NCBI RefSeq assembly: GCF_036880985.1
Contig: NZ_JBAJNO010000009.1
Coordinates: forward strand, 2,578,501-2,642,500
Length of the DNA stretch: 64,000 bases
Origin: Limibacter armeniacum
Lineage (GTDB): Bacteria; Bacteroidota; Bacteroidia; Cytophagales; Flammeovirgaceae
Direction of reading: 5' to 3'
The notes under the pieces are model-generated. The model did not search any database. It worked only from the letters and a program-made list of their open reading frames with translations, and was not told the DNA's origin. Of this stretch, positions 46,192-54,560 are shown one piece after another (the first letter of the stretch is position 1; each line of letters starts with the position of its first letter). A program made the position numbers and the translations under genes.

Positions 46192-46221
46192 CTGTAATAT
46201 AGGTTAACCCATATTACAGTT
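46190..46221. terminator. Hairpin overlapping the 3' ends of two convergent genes
   Basis: 11-bp perfect stem AACTGTAATAT / ATATTACAGTT with a 10-base loop. One arm contains the end of the Omp85 stop codon and the loop contains the ArsR stop codon. No strong T-tract follows on either strand. Confidence 0.6.
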
Positions 46222-46509
46222 ACAGTTCTCTAAACATACAAGAATATTGGTTACGTCCTTTTCCTTAAGCGAGTAGTAAATATTCTTCCCTTCTCTTTGA
46301 GAGGCCAAAATCCCTTTTAGCTTCATGTTTGACAAATGATGGGAGGTTAGTGATTGTTCACATCCGAGTGCATCGCAAATTTCACCTACTGATAGTTTGT
46401 CATTCTGATCCAGCAACTCAATTATTCTTAATCGCATTGGGTGTGCAATTGTCTTCAATATAAAAGCCGCTTTTTCTATTTTTTCTGATTCCAATGACAT
46501 TGTATGCAT
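46204..46509 (-). CDS. ArsR-family transcriptional regulator with Cys-rich tail
   Basis: 101 residues. A winged helix-turn-helix (IAHPMRLRIIELLDQ, VGEICDALGCEQSLTSHHLSNMKLKG, ILASQREGKNIYYSLK). The C-terminus ends CLENCNCNMG, three cysteines in seven residues, plus Cys45 and Cys50 near the recognition helix (ICDALGCEQ), which suggests metal, persulfide or redox sensing. Such regulators repress efflux or sulfur-handling genes when unliganded. It is the last minus-strand gene before the Omp85 gene and lies 190 bases beyond nuoC. Confidence 0.85.
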   Translation of the reverse strand: MHTMSLESEKIEKAAFILKTIAHPMRLRIIELLDQNDKLSVGEICDALGCEQSLTSHHLSNMKLKGILASQREGKNIYYSLKEKDVTNILVCLENCNCNMG

Positions 46510-46673
46510 TTTTAATATATGTAGTAATAGTTTTGATAATTTAATAAAGGTAGAATCCCCATAATAACTGAGTTTTAATATAAATAATTCAACTTATGAG
46601 GATTTTTTCATATAAGTACTTATTTATGCAAGTTTGTAACGTAAAAAGTTAACCTGTATTATCCACAGAGATA

Positions 46674-46703
46674 ATAGACTATTATAAGTGAATAATAGGC
46701 TAT
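46674..46703 (-). terminator. Imperfect hairpin at the nuoC 3' end
   Basis: 12-bp stem with one mismatch (ATAGACTATTAT / ATAATAGGCTAT), covering the nuoC stop codon region. T-tract is weak. Confidence 0.4.
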
Positions 46704-47203
46704 TCATATGCTACTTTGATTCCGTGATAATACTCTTGAGCCTGATAATCTTTTCTCAAAGGATATCCTTCCCAATCTGCAGGTAAAAGAATCCTTCGTA
46801 AATCAGGATGGTTTTCAAAGTTAATTCCTAATAGGTCAAAAGTCTCTCTTTCCATCCAGTCTGCACTTTTCCAAACACTCGAAAGTGATGGTACTTGTGG
46901 TAATACGTCAGCATCTTGATTACGCTTAATCACCACCTTCAATGTCAGCTTAGCACCATATGGAATAGAGTATAAGTGATACACAACTTCCATTGTTCCT
47001 TCTTCAGGACCATTATCAATGCCTGAAACGCAAGAAAGCATATCAAAATAGGTTTGCTCATTATCACGCAAAAAGACAGTAACTGCTACCAGTCGCTCGG
47101 CTTCGATAGTAATTGAAGGTTGTAGCGCTTCCTTATCAGCTGTTACTATGGTTTGCTCTCCAAACTCTGAGAGTATTAAATTATGTAAAGCTTCAAAATC
47201 CAT
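46700..47203 (-). CDS. nuoC: NADH-quinone oxidoreductase subunit C (30 kDa)
   Basis: 167 residues. The family signature is in the C-terminal half: DWMERETFDLLGINFENHPDL followed by RRILLPADWEGYPLRKDYQ. It is part of the hydrophilic arm of respiratory complex I. The start overlaps the nuoB stop by one base (TAATG), so translation is coupled. No nuoD follows; the next minus-strand gene is an ArsR regulator, so only the B and C genes occur here. Confidence 0.95.
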   Translation of the reverse strand: MDFEALHNLILSEFGEQTIVTADKEALQPSITIEAERLVAVTVFLRDNEQTYFDMLSCVSGIDNGPEEGTMEVVYHLYSIPYGAKLTLKVVIKRNQDADVLPQVPSLSSVWKSADWMERETFDLLGINFENHPDLRRILLPADWEGYPLRKDYQAQEYYHGIKVAYE

Positions 47204-47742
47204 TATGCTTCTTTTTCCTTTAATGCTTCTTCTTCTAAGAGTTTTTCGATTGCTTTTGGACCTCTTAAAGTTTCTTTTCTAATCTTGTCCTGAAGTTTCA
47301 TGATACCTTCAATCAAGGCTTCAGGCCTTGGTGGACAACCTGGTACATAAACGTCAACAGGAATAATTCTGTCAACACCTTTGACTACATGATAACCATG
47401 TTCCCAATATGGTCCACCACAATTAGAACAGCTTCCCATCGATATTACATATCTTGGTTCTGACATTTGCTCATATAGCCTTCGTACACGATCTGCCATT
47501 TTGAAAGTAACGGTCCCTGATACAATCATGACATCTGATTGACGAGGAGAAGGACGTGGGAATACCCCAATTCGATCCAAGTCATAGCCTGAAGCAAAAG
47601 TTGCCATCATTTCTATGGCACAACACGCCAAACCGAATCCCATTGGCCATAAGGAAGAAAGCCTTGCCCAATTTATAAGGTCTTCAACTTTAGTTACAAC
47701 AACTCCGCCATGTTCAAACTTCTGATCCAGCAAACCTCCCAT
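47203..47742 (-). CDS. nuoB: NADH-quinone oxidoreductase subunit B (NuoB, N2 cluster)
   Basis: 179 residues. The four ligands of the 4Fe-4S cluster N2 are Cys40 and Cys41 ([10 protein letters not shown]), Cys105 ([10 protein letters not shown]) and Cys136 ([11 protein letters not shown]). [17 protein letters not shown] is also diagnostic. The subunit carries the last cluster before quinone. It is first in a two-gene unit with nuoC; nuoA is not upstream, where hemC lies instead. A Lys/Glu-rich tail of about 20 residues extends beyond the conserved core. Confidence 0.97.
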   Translation of the reverse strand: MGGLLDQKFEHGGVVVTKVEDLINWARLSSLWPMGFGLACCAIEMMATFASGYDLDRIGVFPRPSPRQSDVMIVSGTVTFKMADRVRRLYEQMSEPRYVISMGSCSNCGGPYWEHGYHVVKGVDRIIPVDVYVPGCPPRPEALIEGIMKLQDKIRKETLRGPKAIEKLLEEEALKEKEA

Positions 47743-47838
47743 TAATCTCTATTTTTGTAGGCTTTAACATTCTTCTGCTTAAAACCTTAGTTAGCAAGTC
47801 AATATAATAACTGAATAACTACAAGTTGTAGATGAAAG

Positions 47839-48768
47839 TTATTTAGATGATTTGATTTCGGCTAAAATTTTATCACCTCCATCATTCAATACCATTTCAG
47901 CTATTTCCCTGCCCAACTCTTTTGCTTGCATTTTGTCTCCTGACTTTGTGTGTCGAATGATATGACTTCCATCAAGCTTCACCAATCCTCCTGTTATAGA
48001 AAGTTCATTTCCATCCAAAGATGCTAACGCAAAAGCAGGAATACTGCAGCCACCTTGAAGCTTTTTCAAGAAACCCCTCTCTGCTCTCAGCCTATATTCA
48101 GCATCCTCATTGTTAACGGCTTTTCGGATAACTCTTTCCAAAGCAGGGTCAATGTTGCTACTCGCCTCTATCGCTACACTGCCTTGTCCCGCTGCTGGCG
48201 TAAATTCATCCAAAGAAAAATGATGTACAATGTGCTCTGCATAGCCCATTCTGTGTACACCTGCATAAGCAAGTACCAATGCATCACACAGTCCTTCTTC
48301 CATTTTTCTCATTCGAGTCTGCAAGTTACCTCTTACATCCACTACCTCAATATTCGGATAGTAATGCTTCAGCATTGCGACTCTTCTTACAGAAGACGTT
48401 CCCAAGACAACCTTATCTGTAGTATTGATTTTTAGATTCTTATTATAGCTAACAACTACATCATTCACTTGTTCACGCTCTGTAAAAGCTATGAGCTTAA
48501 AGTCTTCATCCAAAGTTGCTTGCATATCTTTAGCACTATGCACAGCTATATCTATACCCCCATTTCGAAGTTGTTCTTCCAACTCTTCTGTAAATACTCC
48601 CTTGCTTCCTATTTTGGACAAAGACTTATCAAGGATCTTATCTCCTTTTGTTTCAATGATGACCGTTTCGGTTTTAACACCCTCATTCTGTAACAGTTCT
48701 GCTACATAATCAGCTTGCCATAATGCTAGCTTACTTCCACGTGTGCCAATCTTTACTACTTTATCCAA
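47839..48768 (-). CDS. hemC: Porphobilinogen deaminase (hydroxymethylbilane synthase)
   Basis: 309 residues. Signatures: KIGTRGSKLALWQA, HSAKDM with catalytic Asp81, GTSSVRR, VRGNLQTRMRK, and LQGGCSIPAFA, where Cys241 holds the dipyrromethane cofactor. It joins four porphobilinogen units to hydroxymethylbilane in heme synthesis, in the cytoplasm. No other heme gene is in the window. It is followed by nuoB after 96 bases on the same strand. Confidence 0.97.
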   Translation of the reverse strand: MDKVVKIGTRGSKLALWQADYVAELLQNEGVKTETVIIETKGDKILDKSLSKIGSKGVFTEELEEQLRNGGIDIAVHSAKDMQATLDEDFKLIAFTEREQVNDVVVSYNKNLKINTTDKVVLGTSSVRRVAMLKHYYPNIEVVDVRGNLQTRMRKMEEGLCDALVLAYAGVHRMGYAEHIVHHFSLDEFTPAAGQGSVAIEASSNIDPALERVIRKAVNNEDAEYRLRAERGFLKKLQGGCSIPAFALASLDGNELSITGGLVKLDGSHIIRHTKSGDKMQAKELGREIAEMVLNDGGDKILAEIKSSK

Positions 48769-48791
48769 AGCCTTTGCGTTTTATGCAATTA

Positions 48792-48799
48792 CAAATATA
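48792..48799 (-). promoter_or_regulatory. Possible -7 element of hemC
   Basis: TATATTTG on the minus strand, 24 bases before the ATG; no clear -33 TTG. Confidence 0.4.
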
Positions 48800-48954
48800 G
48801 AAAACTTACTACCAGAATGTTACATATATAACAGACCTATAATAAGAATGTGAATTAACCAACAAATATCTCAATTACAGGGAATTATTGCAATAAACTT
48901 ATAATAATTGGAAATGCGTTTTAACAAATAAATGGATATTATTTTCAAGAAGGT

Positions 48955-48962
48955 TACATTTG
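48955..48962 (+). promoter_or_regulatory. Possible -7 element of the second ArsR-type gene
   Basis: TACATTTG, 50 bases before the ATG; no clear -33 TTG. Confidence 0.35.
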
Positions 48963-49011
48963 TAAAATCGACTAAGAGAATATTTAAAATATAAGAAGGT
49001 AAAATTGACCT

Positions 49012-49410
49012 ATGAAACTAAAGCACTTCAACCTAATGATCGGGACACAGATACTGAAAGCATTCAGTGAAGAAGCCCGAACACGGATTATGCATTTATT
49101 GTATAGAAATAATGAGATGTGTATCTCTGATATAGAATTGGTACTTGACTTCACCCAGACCAAAACATCTAGACACCTGATCTACTTAAAAAACTCAGGT
49201 CTGGTGACCTCAAGAAAAATTGACCAATGGACTTTTTACTCTATCAAAGATGAACTAAAAGGTTTTGTTGAGATCATTTATACATATATGGAAAAAGATC
49301 TATTACTAATGAATGATCAAGAAACGTATCAGACTTTGTATAGTAATAGAGAGCTAGCCATCAATAAAATCGAAGCTCGAAAGTGGAGAAAACCACCATT
49401 ACCACTATAA
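49012..49410 (+). CDS. ArsR-type winged-helix regulator
   Basis: 132 residues. Helix-turn-helix of the ArsR kind: LKAFSEEARTRIMHLLYRN, CISDIELVLDFTQTKTSRHLIYLKNSG and the wing LVTSRKIDQWTFYSIK. A helical C-terminal extension (about 85-132) ends with basic RKWRKPPLPL. Unlike the regulator at 46204 it lacks a cysteine cluster (Cys38 only), so metal sensing is doubtful. Next downstream on the same strand, 100 bases away, is the TrmH-type gene. Its target is unknown. Confidence 0.82.
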   Translation: MKLKHFNLMIGTQILKAFSEEARTRIMHLLYRNNEMCISDIELVLDFTQTKTSRHLIYLKNSGLVTSRKIDQWTFYSIKDELKGFVEIIYTYMEKDLLLMNDQETYQTLYSNRELAINKIEARKWRKPPLPL

Positions 49411-49510
49411 AACAAATAACTGATTATCAATCAAATATAGCTAATAATTCAAATCATTTATTGATATAGTAATATTTTATTTCAATTGATTTTAAGGGGC
49501 AAAATCTGAT

Positions 49511-50047
49511 ATGAGCAAGAAGAAACTTTCAATGGAAGAACTCAACAGACTAGGGGTAGAAGAGTTCAAAGCTACGGATAAACATACTGCAGTAGTAGTA
49601 CTAGATAATGTGAGAAGTCTTAATAATGTTGGGTCTGCTTTCAGAACATCTGATGCCTTTCTTGTAGAAAAACTTCTGCTATGTGGTATTACAGGATGCC
49701 CACCTCATAGAGATATCAACAAAACTGCCTTAGGAGCGCAAGAAACGGTTACTTGGGAGTATCATGACAATACACTAGATGCACTTAAGCAATTAAAAGC
49801 AGAGGGCTATAAGATCATTGTGGTGGAACAGACTACAGGCAGTGTAATGCTCAATGAATTTAACCCTTCCAAAGAAGAGAAGGTTGTATTTGTATTTGGC
49901 AATGAAGCATTCGGTGTAGATGATGAGGTTGTTTCATTTGCTGATATGAGTCTTGAAATTCCTCAGTATGGCACCAAACACTCACTAAATATTTCTGTAA
50001 GTATTGGTATTGTTTTATGGCAGTATATCCAATCGGTAAACGGCTAA
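49511..50047 (+). CDS. TrmH/SpoU-family RNA 2'-O-methyltransferase
   Basis: 178 residues. The three SPOUT motifs are present: LDNVRSLNNVGSAFRTSDAF (motif 1), VVFVFGNEAFGVDDEVV (motif 2) and IPQYGTKHSLNISVSIGIVLW (motif 3), forming the trefoil knot that binds S-adenosylmethionine. It has no N-terminal substrate-binding extension, so it is a minimal member, most like those acting on tRNA. The exact nucleotide is not predictable. Confidence 0.92.
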   Translation: MSKKKLSMEELNRLGVEEFKATDKHTAVVVLDNVRSLNNVGSAFRTSDAFLVEKLLLCGITGCPPHRDINKTALGAQETVTWEYHDNTLDALKQLKAEGYKIIVVEQTTGSVMLNEFNPSKEEKVVFVFGNEAFGVDDEVVSFADMSLEIPQYGTKHSLNISVSIGIVLWQYIQSVNG

Positions 50048-50053
50048 AAAAGC

Positions 50054-50091
50054 AGGTATATGATACCATCTTCTTAAAGTATCATATACCT
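50054..50091. terminator. Bidirectional hairpin between the TrmH gene and gldD
   Basis: 13-bp perfect stem AGGTATATGATAC / GTATCATATACCT with a 12-base loop, between convergent genes; the T-tract is short. Confidence 0.7.
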
Positions 50092-50100
50092 CTATTCAGA

Positions 50101-50706
50101 TTACTTTTTCCACTTGAGCGTATTAATCATATGTATCATGTCCTGTTTCATATAGTCAATCACAGGAGCCAACGAATCATTTGCTGTCGCTGTAGGAAAA
50201 TATAGCGCCGCTCTAAAAAAGTGCTGTGAGGAATCTGTCACAAAGAATTGAAACTGACTAGGTACTTCCCCTTCCAACTCAAACATAACTGCAACATCTC
50301 CATTAGGTGTTGTAGTTCGTGACTCTTCTATAGCAGTAGCCTTCACATTATGTTTAAAAGTCAGTTTTCCTGCTGTATTGGTATAACCAATCAATGAATC
50401 ATAATTAGGAACTGGCTTATAGGATATGTCAATAGATGCCTTAAAATTCGGGTAGTATAACTCAAACCAATAAGGCTCTGTCATAAACGACGTATCAGGT
50501 ACAATCGTACTGAATTTTGATAACTCAAACCTGTAAGGGTAGTTTACAAATTCGCCTGTATCAGGAAATGCCTGATATACATGTTCTGGCAATACAATTC
50601 TCTGAAAACCTCTTGGCTTTGGCACATACCCTTCTTCTTTCTTACTACAACTAGCCACTACCAATAATAATAGCATGCACTGCAATACTCTTTTATATAT
50701 TCTCAT
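50101..50706 (-). CDS. gldD: Gliding motility lipoprotein GldD
   Basis: 201 residues from the ATG at 50706; the upstream TTG is less likely. A lipoprotein signal ends at Cys20 (LLLLVVASC). GldD features are the GYVPKPRGFQRI start, PYRFELSKFS, WFELYYPNFKASIDISYK and FRAALYFPTATANDSLAPVIDYMKQD. GldD is required for Bacteroidota gliding in Flavobacterium johnsoniae, although its exact job is unclear. It follows gldE, but a terminator and a -7 element between them suggest it can be transcribed separately. Confidence 0.93.
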   Translation of the reverse strand: MRIYKRVLQCMLLLLVVASCSKKEEGYVPKPRGFQRIVLPEHVYQAFPDTGEFVNYPYRFELSKFSTIVPDTSFMTEPYWFELYYPNFKASIDISYKPVPNYDSLIGYTNTAGKLTFKHNVKATAIEESRTTTPNGDVAVMFELEGEVPSQFQFFVTDSSQHFFRAALYFPTATANDSLAPVIDYMKQDMIHMINTLKWKK

Positions 50707-50739
50707 CTCCAATTCGTTATTATCAGCTCCTTAACTCTA

Positions 50740-50747
50740 CAAAGATA
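50740..50747 (-). promoter_or_regulatory. Possible -7 element of gldD
   Basis: TATCTTTG on the minus strand, 34 bases before the ATG and after the terminator that follows gldE; no clear -33 TTG. Confidence 0.4.
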
Positions 50748-50774
50748 TTAAAACCCTGTTTTTATAAAATAAAT

Positions 50775-50810
50775 AAAGCCACAGGCATCGAAAACTGTGC
50801 CTGTGGCTTT
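50775..50810 (-). terminator. Terminator between gldE and gldD
   Basis: 13-bp perfect stem AAAGCCACAGGCA / TGCCTGTGGCTTT with a 10-base loop and T-rich sequence on the minus strand. Confidence 0.82.
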
Positions 50811-50833
50811 TGGATTAAATTTATCAAGGCTAT

Positions 50834-52213
50834 TTATCCATGCACCTTTGCTTTAGATGTTTTGGTTACCCTGTCCTTGAAAGTCACTTCAATCATCTTT
50901 ATTCTTTTCTTATCAACGGCTTTTACCTTGAATATTAGATTGGAAAAACTAACCTGCTCTCCTGTGTTAGGCATTTTCCGGAACAACTCCAGCATCAAAC
51001 CTCCCAACGACTCACTCACTCCTTTAGCTTCACCCATTATTTCAGGGTCAACACCTGTTACCTTACAGAAATCAAGCAAAGATGTTTTACCATCAAACAC
51101 CATCTTAGCATCACTAAGTTTTTTATACCCCATTTCATCCGGCATATCAAACTCATCATTGATTTCACCAACAATTTCCTCAATGATATCTTCAAGTGTG
51201 ACTAGTCCGGTTGTTCCTCCATATTCATCAACGATGATGGCTATATGAACACGCTTCTCCTGAAAGTCTCTAAGCAACTCATCTATTTTCTTGTTTTCAG
51301 GAATGAAGAATGTATCTCTCCTCACTTTATCTTGCCATTTGAAATGCTCTTCCTCATCCAAGTAGGGGAGGAGGTCTTTGATGTACAAGATACCATGTAT
51401 ATTATCAATACTATCCACAAAAACTGGGATTCGCGAGTAACCACTCTTATTGATCCTATCCATTACATGGTGATAATCCATCGAGATATCAATTGCTTCA
51501 ATGTCCATTCGTGACTGCATAATTTGCTTCACACTCATGGAACCAAAGTTTACAATTCCTTTCAGAATCTCTTCAGCATTGATTGTATCTTCGGAAGCTG
51601 TCACAATTTCTACAGCCTCATTAAGTTCATTGACTGATACCTCAATCTTCTTTTTCTTTTTAAGTAGTTTTTCTACAAAATCACCCAAAAAGGTTAACCC
51701 TGATGCCATAGGGCTAAGCATTGTAATTGCTGCTGATATAATGCCTGACACTTGCTTTGCAAAACGCAGATTTCGCTGAGAAGCATAAACTTTTGGTACA
51801 ATCTCTCCAAAAAACACCACCGCTGCCGTGACAACAACTGTCATGAAAAACAAGATGATAGGGGCATCTTTTTCCATACCCATCTTGCTTGCTATATCCC
51901 ATGAAATATAAGTGGAGAGTGTAACAATAGCTACATTGACTAGATTATTCAGAATCAGTACTGTAGCCAGAAGGTCTTTTGGATTTTGCAATAGTTTAAA
52001 AACCCGCTTTTCAGTAGCATCCTCACTGTTTTTACAGCGTTTAATCTGCTCAGCGGTAAGGGAGAAATAGGCAACTTCAGACCCTGATATTAATCCTGAT
52101 AACAATAGGAGAAATAAGGTGATCAGGATACTAAAATAAGGTAGATCGGACAGCATGCTCGTCATCAGGAACATCAACTGCTGGACCGAATCACCATCAA
52201 TCGTGTCAGCCAA
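50834..52213 (-). CDS. gldE: Gliding motility-associated protein GldE (CNNM/CBS)
   Basis: 459 residues. CNNM membrane domain at the start (LISGSEVAYFSLTAEQIK, FFGEIVPKVYASQRN), a CBS pair (VKQIMQSRMDIEAIDIS, SRIPVFVDSIDNIHGILYIKDLL, VDEYGGTTGLVTLEDIIEEIVGEI) and a CorC_HlyC domain. Position next to gldD and after mutY-ssb identifies it as GldE rather than its paralogue at 9180. It is a membrane protein related to metal-ion transporters, and is implicated in gliding. Confidence 0.92.
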   Translation of the reverse strand: MADTIDGDSVQQLMFLMTSMLSDLPYFSILITLFLLLLSGLISGSEVAYFSLTAEQIKRCKNSEDATEKRVFKLLQNPKDLLATVLILNNLVNVAIVTLSTYISWDIASKMGMEKDAPIILFFMTVVVTAAVVFFGEIVPKVYASQRNLRFAKQVSGIISAAITMLSPMASGLTFLGDFVEKLLKKKKKIEVSVNELNEAVEIVTASEDTINAEEILKGIVNFGSMSVKQIMQSRMDIEAIDISMDYHHVMDRINKSGYSRIPVFVDSIDNIHGILYIKDLLPYLDEEEHFKWQDKVRRDTFFIPENKKIDELLRDFQEKRVHIAIIVDEYGGTTGLVTLEDIIEEIVGEINDEFDMPDEMGYKKLSDAKMVFDGKTSLLDFCKVTGVDPEIMGEAKGVSESLGGLMLELFRKMPNTGEQVSFSNLIFKVKAVDKKRIKMIEVTFKDRVTKTSKAKVHG

Positions 52214-52242
52214 AGCTTTAACAGTTTAGTTAAACATATATT

Positions 52243-52283
52243 GGAAAATGGTATACTTCAGAGATAAAAGCATACCATTTTCC
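52243..52283 (-). terminator. Hairpin between ssb and gldE
   Basis: 12-bp perfect stem GGAAAATGGTAT / ATACCATTTTCC with a 17-base loop; no clear T-tract, so it may only weaken read-through. Confidence 0.5.
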
Positions 52284-52297
52284 TGAAATATAAAAAA

Positions 52298-52786
52298 TCA
52301 GAACGGTAAATCATCAGGATCATCACCTCCAAGTGAATCACTTCCAGATGAAGTGCTTTCAGTTGAAGTTGAAACTGGAGAAACATTTGAAGAACCACCC
52401 ATAGCCGGCTCGTTCATTGGTGGCTCATAGCCAGGCATGCTACTGCCTCCTTCTGTACGGTTATCTAACATAACCATGTCTCTTCCTACAACTTCAGTTA
52501 CATAACGGGTAACACCATCTTTTTCATAAGAGCGTGTAGTGAGTCTACCTTCAACATAAATTTTGCTTCCTTTTTTCAGATATCTTTCAGCAACTGTTGC
52601 CAAGCCCCTCCAAAGAACAATATTATGCCACTCTGTCATAGACTGCTTGTTTCCATCACGATCTGTATATGATTCAGTCGTCGCAATTGGAAACGTAGCA
52701 ACTGAAGTGCCGCTTTCAAGGTGTCTTACTTCTGGGTCTCTTCCTAGGTTACCTACTAGTATTACTTTATTTACTCCGTTAGCCAT
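52298..52786 (-). CDS. ssb: Single-stranded DNA-binding protein
   Basis: 162 residues. The OB fold is at the N-terminus (VNKVILVGNLGRDPEVRH, TEWHNIVLWRGLATVAERYLKKGSKIYVEGRL). A Ser/Gly-rich linker leads to the acidic tip DDPDDLPF, which binds replication and repair partners. It protects ssDNA. Its place between mutY and gldE is the usual one in gliding Bacteroidota. Confidence 0.97.
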   Translation of the reverse strand: MANGVNKVILVGNLGRDPEVRHLESGTSVATFPIATTESYTDRDGNKQSMTEWHNIVLWRGLATVAERYLKKGSKIYVEGRLTTRSYEKDGVTRYVTEVVGRDMVMLDNRTEGGSSMPGYEPPMNEPAMGGSSNVSPVSTSTESTSSGSDSLGGDDPDDLPF

Positions 52787-52885
52787 AATTTTATGTTTAT
52801 GAATTTCCTATCTATTTGGTACTAAAGGTAAAAATCCTTTGCTTAATCCAAGAATAAATAGGCTTCTATCACTAAAACAAAATAC

Positions 52886-53989
52886 TTAATAAATATATTC
52901 TTTCAAATAATTCTCAATCAGGATCGGTTTCGGACTATCATTTACCTCATCTATTGATAAAACACTCATTCCCAAATGATTTGATAGTTCCTGTAGTTTT
53001 TCTGCATTCGGTAATTCAACCTTAAAGAAACGAACGGATAGCCGTTGGTGGGTCAATATATGCTTAAAATCAGGCGATTCTTTTACATTATTATCCATCG
53101 CCGTTTCTAACAAACCAGTTCCCCATATTTCATCACTAGAAAGTGATGAAATTAAGGCATCAAATGTAAGAAATTTATCCCTCTCAATCAGGTAGAAATC
53201 GAACAAACCCTGCCATATGTCCTTACCTTTTCTCTGTTTCATTAAGAGCATCCCTTTATGTTCAAAGACAAGGTAATGAAGAAAACGCTTTTTTACCTTT
53301 ACCTTTTTTGTTTTGACAGGAAAACTACTCTGTTCTCCATTTGATCTTGCTACACATTCTTGAGCAAACGGACAAAACATGCAGTTCGGGTTAGCAGGAG
53401 TACATTGAATTGCTCCAAACTCCATTAAAGCTTGGTTAAAAAGGTCAGGATGTTCTTCAGAAATTAATGAATTCGCTAATTCTGAAAATGCCTGCTGTCC
53501 TTTTGGACTAGCAATATCATCAGCCATACCAAATACACGAGACAAAACCCTGTACACATTTCCGTCCACTGAGGCTACTTTTTCCTTAAAGGCAAATGAA
53601 GCAATAGCTGCCGCTGTATATTTACCAACACCCTTTAGCTTTAAAAGTTCTTTGTATGATGTCGGAAATGTACCTCCCAGTTCATCAACAATGTGGTTTG
53701 CTGTCGTATGCATATTTCTCGCTCTCGAGTAATAGCCCAACCCTTGCCATAAACGCAGGATTTCATCTTGTGGAGCCGCCGCAAAGTCTTTGACTGTCGG
53801 ATATTGAGCTACAAACCGCTCATAGTAAGGTAGCCCTTGTTGGACTCTGGTCTGCTGTAATATGATTTCAGATAACCAGATCTTATATGGGTCAGTTGTT
53901 TCACGCCAAGGTAAATCTCTCTTATGCTTTAGGTACCAGCTGATTAGAGTAGAATCAAAAGAATTGTCAGAATAAGTGGTTGAAGTCAT
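52886..53989 (-). CDS. mutY: A/G-specific adenine glycosylase MutY
   Basis: 367 residues. Catalytic Glu41 (SEIILQQTRV) and Asp142 (VDGNVYRVL); helix-hairpin-helix LKGVGKYTAAAIA; 4Fe-4S cluster ligands Cys196, Cys203, Cys206 and Cys212 in the C-x6-C-x2-C-x5-C spacing; a Nudix-like C-terminal domain reads 8-oxoG (about 230-360). It removes adenine opposite 8-oxoguanine. It follows the DUF2062 gene after 49 bases. Confidence 0.97.
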   Translation of the reverse strand: MTSTTYSDNSFDSTLISWYLKHKRDLPWRETTDPYKIWLSEIILQQTRVQQGLPYYERFVAQYPTVKDFAAAPQDEILRLWQGLGYYSRARNMHTTANHIVDELGGTFPTSYKELLKLKGVGKYTAAAIASFAFKEKVASVDGNVYRVLSRVFGMADDIASPKGQQAFSELANSLISEEHPDLFNQALMEFGAIQCTPANPNCMFCPFAQECVARSNGEQSSFPVKTKKVKVKKRFLHYLVFEHKGMLLMKQRKGKDIWQGLFDFYLIERDKFLTFDALISSLSSDEIWGTGLLETAMDNNVKESPDFKHILTHQRLSVRFFKVELPNAEKLQELSNHLGMSVLSIDEVNDSPKPILIENYLKEYIY

Positions 53990-54038
53990 TCAGTTTAGTA
54001 TGGTTGATATATTAAGTTAAGTCTGTAAAGAACTTAAC

Positions 54039-54545
54039 TTATATTGCCTCATTTCGGTTTGTCGAGTCAAAGTTTCTTACGACTCTCTTAAATATTGGTT
54101 TAGTTACTAGGTAAATTAAAAAGCTGGAGGGCAACATGGTTACACACCATGCCAATACAGCAGCCATTAGAACTCCTCCCAATCTTTGTATTGTTCCAAA
54201 CCAATCAGCTGTAAACTGCTCAGATAACTCTGTTGCTGAAATAGAAAAACTTTCAGGTCCAAAGTAATGTGTTCCCACCTGAATAAAAGGTACTAATAAT
54301 ATCAACTGTAGTGGATATACAAAATAATTAGCAAGCTGGGTTGCTGGTTGATTAAGCCCCAACAAAAAGCCCAATATCAAACAAATCGTTGTTGATGTCC
54401 CAAACAAGGGAAAAACGCCCACCGCTGTTCCTAGCGCTACTGATAATGCCAACTTATGTGGAGAAATCCCTTGCTTTAGTAAGTTCAACAAGGGATCAAT
54501 AAGCTTCCTCTTCAAAAAGGAAGCTTTAGGTAATGGTTCTGTCAC
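54039..54545 (-). CDS. DUF2062 membrane protein
   Basis: 168 residues with about three to four membrane segments. The DUF2062 signature is seen in GISPHKLALSVALGTAVGVFPLFGTSTTICLILGFLLGLNQPATQLANYFVYPLQ, a conserved block with Pro and Gly in the helices. The function is unknown; members are often near glycosyltransferase or membrane-lipid genes. It begins 15 bases after the rhomboid stop, so both are in one operon. Confidence 0.87.
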   Translation of the reverse strand: MTEPLPKASFLKRKLIDPLLNLLKQGISPHKLALSVALGTAVGVFPLFGTSTTICLILGFLLGLNQPATQLANYFVYPLQLILLVPFIQVGTHYFGPESFSISATELSEQFTADWFGTIQRLGGVLMAAVLAWCVTMLPSSFLIYLVTKPIFKRVVRNFDSTNRNEAI

Positions 54546-54560
54546 TTTTCTTGATTTCTG

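Noticed and set aside
48055-48435. 126-residue plus-strand frame
   Set aside because: Antisense to hemC, low-complexity and Cys/His-rich in the way reversed coding strands are.
50862-51248. 128-residue plus-strand frame
   Set aside because: Antisense to the CorC and CBS part of gldE.
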